DNA of 51,766 nt from Comamonadaceae bacterium (GTDB taxonomy: Bacteria; Pseudomonadota; Gammaproteobacteria; Burkholderiales; Burkholderiaceae_C), in NCBI GenBank assembly GCA_947373245.1, contig CANBWY010000006.1, positions 1 through 51,766 on the forward strand. The letters run 5' to 3'. The notes beneath the pieces were generated by a model. The model did not search any database. It was given only the letters and a program-made list of their open reading frames with translations, and was not told the DNA's origin. Below are positions 51,683-51,766 of this stretch, piece by piece. The translations under genes were made by a program, and so were the position numbers. The number at the start of each line of letters is the position of its first letter. Position 1 is the first letter of the stretch.

Positions 51683-51766
51683 ATGGCAACAGTTGTAATT
51701 TCACTGGTATCAACCAAAGGCGGCGTGGGCAAAACCACCATCGCAGCCAATCTAGGAGGCCTCACC
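51683..51766 (+). CDS. ParA family ATPase, C-terminus cut by window edge
   Basis: ATG at 51683 with upstream AAGGAG: MATVVISLVSTKGGVGKTTIAANLGGLT..., deviant Walker A KGGVGKTT. Confidence 0.85.
   Translation, partial: MATVVISLVSTKGGVGKTTIAANLGGLT

Overview
Window from a high-GC betaproteobacterial chromosome, probably Comamonadaceae/Burkholderiales by gene content (inference). About 50 genes are supported. The main blocks are: (1) an ABC substrate-binding protein, a GntR regulator, a five-gene minus-strand cluster (cupredoxin, LolA-like, SRPBCC, alpha/beta hydrolase, decayed SnoaL-like) and a divergent NDUFA9-like epimerase; (2) a MarR/GST pair divergent from an FAD monooxygenase / exported FAH-family hydrolase / resorcylate-decarboxylase-like amidohydrolase / Bug SBP cluster; (3) a hexuronate/aldarate catabolic locus (garD, LacI regulator, udh, TRAP, SMP-30 lactonase, Bug SBP, gudD, garR, OYE) with a recognisable promoter and a perfect 28-bp operator; (4) queE/queD, HAD, S4, YebC and Hsp70 genes; (5) an MFS/TetR pair with matched palindromic operators; (6) a TRAP/pobA/IclR aromatic-acid locus; (7) a lower-GC patch with a decayed small lipoprotein and an 820-aa secreted protein of unknown function; (8) serB, uvrC, earP, efp (Arg32 type), LOG, MFS, rmuC, a 2-hydroxyacid dehydrogenase, an antiporter, pncB, a nitroreductase, an HDAC-like protein, phasin and patatin; and (9) the start of a ParA-type ATPase at the right edge, possibly the border of an integrated element. 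No CRISPR array, rRNA, tRNA or intact transposase was seen. The most unusual items are the 820-aa secreted protein, the Tat/lipobox-tagged FAH hydrolase, the FNR/Anr-box-linked cupredoxin cluster and the operator-controlled aldarate operon that lacks a visible aldolase.
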